From JBGTKH01 sp041744735 (GTDB taxonomy: Bacteria > Planctomycetota > Planctomycetia > Pirellulales > Pirellulaceae), in NCBI GenBank assembly GCA_041744735.1, contig JBGTKH010000049.1, positions 1 through 15,172 on the forward strand: DNA of 15,172 nucleotides, given 5' to 3'. The position numbers and the translations under genes were made by a program. Positions 13,124 through 15,172 of the stretch are shown piece after piece. The notes below the pieces were generated by a model. It did not search any database and had not been told where the DNA came from. It worked only from the letters and a program-made list of their open reading frames with translations. Numbering within the stretch: position 1 is the first letter of the stretch; every line of letters starts with the position of its first letter.

Positions 13124-13840
13124 CTACGACATGCGTGCCGGACGGAACTCGTCATTGGTCGTCGAGCGCTGCGGCGACTCGCGCACGGCTGCCGATTTTT
13201 GCGAAAGTTCTCGCGCCGATGCGAGGTATTGCCACGTCCAGAACGTGGCCAGAAGCAACATTACGATGGCGCCCGTGTACGACCAGCCACCGACCTTCGT
13301 CGTCATTGCAACCAGCGCGATCGAACTGACGATCGCAACCGCGATCGTCGCCAGCTTGCTGTGCATCGCTTGAATCAGCCGTTTGCATGAATGCGTTTCC
13401 AACGCGCCTTGCGCGCTGAGCATGGCCACTTCACGCATGGCGGACAGTCCGCTGCGGTCTTCGGGCGCCGCCGCCGGTTGCCGATTCGGAGCCGGCTTCT
13501 TTTCCGTCGATCGGTTGCCGCTGGATGGCGACACGGCAGCCGCGCCGGCGAGAGATTTGGAACCGCTCGCTTCGGCCGAACTTGCCGAGGTGGCTGCGGA
13601 GTTTGCGGAAGTCGGCTCACTGGAGCTAACGCCATAGCGTTTCAGCAACGCCGACATGTAGTCTTCGACGGACTCGTCGTCGTGTGCGACCTTGTCCTCT
13701 TCGGCCTTGACCGAATCGAGCAGCGAAGAAGTGGCTGTCAGATTATCGAGGACGGCATCCGATTCACTTGCCGATTCCGCGCCAGTGGGCGTGCCCGTTG
13801 GGAATTTCTCCGCTGCCTGTTCTGCCGGCGAACGAATCAT
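13124..13840 (-). CDS. Small planctomycete membrane protein with two C-terminal helices
   Basis: 238 residues. A long polar, Ser/Ala/Glu-rich N-terminal region has a conserved-looking block SVEDYMSALLKRYG (57-70), then a low-complexity linker. A second block REVAMLSAQGALETHSCKRL (135-154) leads into two membrane segments (about 162-180 and 187-207) and a short charged tail. Both blocks recur in planctomycete proteins that I recognise but cannot name. AGGAGG (13847-13852, minus) touches an ATG at 13846, leaving no spacer. The ATG at 13840 is 6 bases away and is therefore the likely start, although the frame is open to 13897. It lies 158 bp downstream of the TPR membrane protein on the same strand and may share its transcript. 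Function unknown. Confidence 0.78.
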   Translation of the reverse strand: MIRSPAEQAAEKFPTGTPTGAESASESDAVLDNLTATSSLLDSVKAEEDKVAHDDESVEDYMSALLKRYGVSSSEPTSANSAATSASSAEASGSKSLAGAAAVSPSSGNRSTEKKPAPNRQPAAAPEDRSGLSAMREVAMLSAQGALETHSCKRLIQAMHSKLATIAVAIVSSIALVAMTTKVGGWSYTGAIVMLLLATFWTWQYLASARELSQKSAAVRESPQRSTTNDEFRPARMS

Positions 13841-13846
13841 CGTCAT

Positions 13847-13852
13847 CCTCCT
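13847..13852 (-). promoter_or_regulatory. Ribosome-binding site that decides the 13840 start
   Basis: A perfect AGGAGG is followed by ATGACGATG on the minus strand. The first ATG has no spacer, while the second has a normal 6-base spacer. The pair of ATGs is in frame, so the difference is two residues. Confidence 0.75.
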
Positions 13853-13998
13853 ATTCCGAAGAATCTGTACGTTCCAAACGCCGCGACTAGTGTCCAATCA
13901 CCAGCGGCGCGCATGGTCGCCACCGTTATTTAGGTTACGGATCGCGCAAAGTCAAAGACTCTGGAGAACGCCGCGGGAAACCGTACCTCGTTCGCCGA

Positions 13999-15172
13999 TT
14001 ACCGGGCCAGCGGCCGGCTCATGGGATTCGATGTCGCCGGCAGTTCATCGGCGCTTCCATTGCCGGCCGGTGAGCGGCGGTGGGTTAGAAACACGGAAAG
14101 GCAGCCGAAGTGATTAGTCGTAAGTTTGTCGATCAGTTCGCGGCCAGGCTGCGCATAGCGGTCGGGGGCGAGTTGCATCGCGACATGCGCATGCTGGTAA
14201 GCTTTGGTTGCCTGTTGCCCGTCTTCGTAGAACTGGGCCAGCAGAAAGTGCACATCGGCCGTGGGAGCCATCTCCAGCGCCTGCAAATAGGCTGCTTCGG
14301 CCTCGTGGTGCCGCCTCAGTTTGCGATTCGCATAGGCCATGCCTTTGACCGCTTGCAGTCGGGCGGGCAGCGTCTCTTGCAAATCAGCATACGGAACCAG
14401 GCTATCACGCGCGAGTTCGTACCAGGCGAGGCAAGTGTGCCAATCTTCCCGCGACTCGTACGCCGTACCCAGCAGCAAACAGGCGACGGGGTGCGCGGGC
14501 TGTGTATCTACCAGCGGCTGCAAGGCGGCGGCGGCTTGGTCGACCTGACCCAAAATCGCCAGACGCCGCGCCCGCTCGAGCCGCTCGTCGGCCGAACTTC
14601 CGGCCAGCAATGGGCGGCTGACTTCGTCTTCAATCTGTCGCACGCGCTTGTCCAACTCATCAGATACTTGTTCAAGAGGTCGTGAGTCGACTTGTGAATC
14701 CGGTGACAGGGCTTGCAACTGGTGAGCCAACCGACGGGCGTGGCCTAGACGATACTGAGCGATCGACTCGGAAAGCCGCTCGCGAAAGTAGCCGCAACGT
14801 GAATCCAGGTAGGCCAGCGGCACGAGCGCCGCGAAGATCAGACCGGCCAGCGCGGCCGGCCAAATCGATTTCAAGTTGCTTGGCGCTGGCGACCGCGACC
14901 GCCAAAAGACGACCGACTGAATTAGCACGCTGGCCGCCGTCGCCACGATCAGCGCCAAGCCAAACCGCGCAATTGGTCCCGCCAGTAGTGATGTGTGAGC
15001 GGCTTCTGCACTTCGCCACGTGCTTGTCGCCAACCATAGCGCCGTAGAAAACATTGCCAATGCAACCGGCACGCCCACGAAAAAGTTTACGTACTTGCGA
15101 GCGGCCGTTGCCAGCCACTGCCCCAACGGCAGCGCGCACAGAAAATAGGCCGCCGCAACGTCCGGCCAGACG
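13999..15172 (-). CDS. Polytopic membrane protein with C-terminal TPR repeats (5' end outside window)
   Basis: 390 residues are visible, and the frame stays open to the right edge (VWPDVAAAYFLCALPLGQWL), so the true N-terminus lies beyond 15172. A TTG at 15126 is an in-frame alternative start but falls inside a membrane segment and is unlikely. The visible part has the end of one membrane helix, then three more at roughly 30-52, 65-90 and 103-123 of the visible sequence. A soluble region follows with at least two clear TPR units (LGQVDQAAAALQPLVDTQPA and HHEAEAAYLQALEMAPTADV), so it likely presents a protein-binding domain from the membrane. The C-terminal 40 residues are polar and Ser/Pro-rich. 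It may be co-transcribed with the gene at 13124-13840. The partner is unknown. Confidence 0.85.
   Translation of the reverse strand, partial: VWPDVAAAYFLCALPLGQWLATAARKYVNFFVGVPVALAMFSTALWLATSTWRSAEAAHTSLLAGPIARFGLALIVATAASVLIQSVVFWRSRSPAPSNLKSIWPAALAGLIFAALVPLAYLDSRCGYFRERLSESIAQYRLGHARRLAHQLQALSPDSQVDSRPLEQVSDELDKRVRQIEDEVSRPLLAGSSADERLERARRLAILGQVDQAAAALQPLVDTQPAHPVACLLLGTAYESREDWHTCLAWYELARDSLVPYADLQETLPARLQAVKGMAYANRKLRRHHEAEAAYLQALEMAPTADVHFLLAQFYEDGQQATKAYQHAHVAMQLAPDRYAQPGRELIDKLTTNHFGCLSVFLTHRRSPAGNGSADELPATSNPMSRPLAR

Noticed and set aside
1..15172. A complete new defence or biosynthetic system
   Set aside because: The methylase is cut by the window edge and the other genes are unrelated envelope or unknown proteins; no shared operon ties them together.

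Overview
This is a high-GC window with the hallmarks of a planctomycete genome, most likely Pirellulales. The evidence is a DUF1549/DUF1553 protein carrying the CAQCHNHPFDRW motif, a lipoprotein packed with EF-hand loops, an 'MNENPYEAPKS' gene start, membrane-anchored TPR proteins, and a small protein with the 'VEDYM..LLKR' and 'REVA.LSA' blocks. These families are familiar from that phylum. The assignment is from recognition of families, not from a database search.

Layout. Positions 1-1442 (minus) hold the N-terminal 480 residues of an N6-adenine DNA methylase that runs off the left edge; it starts at a GTG just inside an in-frame stop. Positions 1443-1777 are a divergent intergenic region with a five-copy 20-bp tandem array that ends in a paired-hairpin repeat. 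Positions 1778-6350 (plus) hold a 1154-residue membrane-anchored TPR protein ending in a DUF2314-like domain, a 27-codon gene remnant, and two overlapping DUF488 genes. Positions 6395-9139 (minus) hold an EF-hand lipoprotein and an overlapping pair of small unknown genes. Positions 9453-11021 (minus) are a DUF1549/DUF1553 protein. Positions 11233-12105 (plus) are a membrane-anchored proline-rich protein, whose stop codon region overlaps tail-to-tail with a secreted cysteine-rich protein (12095-12835, minus). The right end has two more minus-strand membrane proteins, the second a TPR protein that runs off the right edge.

How the genes relate. I see no single pathway. Most products are predicted envelope or exported proteins, with one DNA methylase and two cytosolic DUF488 proteins. 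Likely co-transcribed sets are the TPR protein, remnant and DUF488 pair (plus), and the 145-aa/106-aa pair (minus).

The most interesting structure is not a gene. Two families of short palindromic repeats recur between or inside genes. One family (1581-1736, 6360-6373, 11091-11140) forms inverted hairpin pairs whose stems show compensatory base changes between copies, which resembles REPIN elements. The other (about 8163-8195 and 9421-9453) is a GCGGCGAC palindrome. One copy of it lies in the codons for a lipoprotein signal peptide and the other abuts a stop codon. I found no tRNA, rRNA, CRISPR array, transposase or complete defence system in the window.
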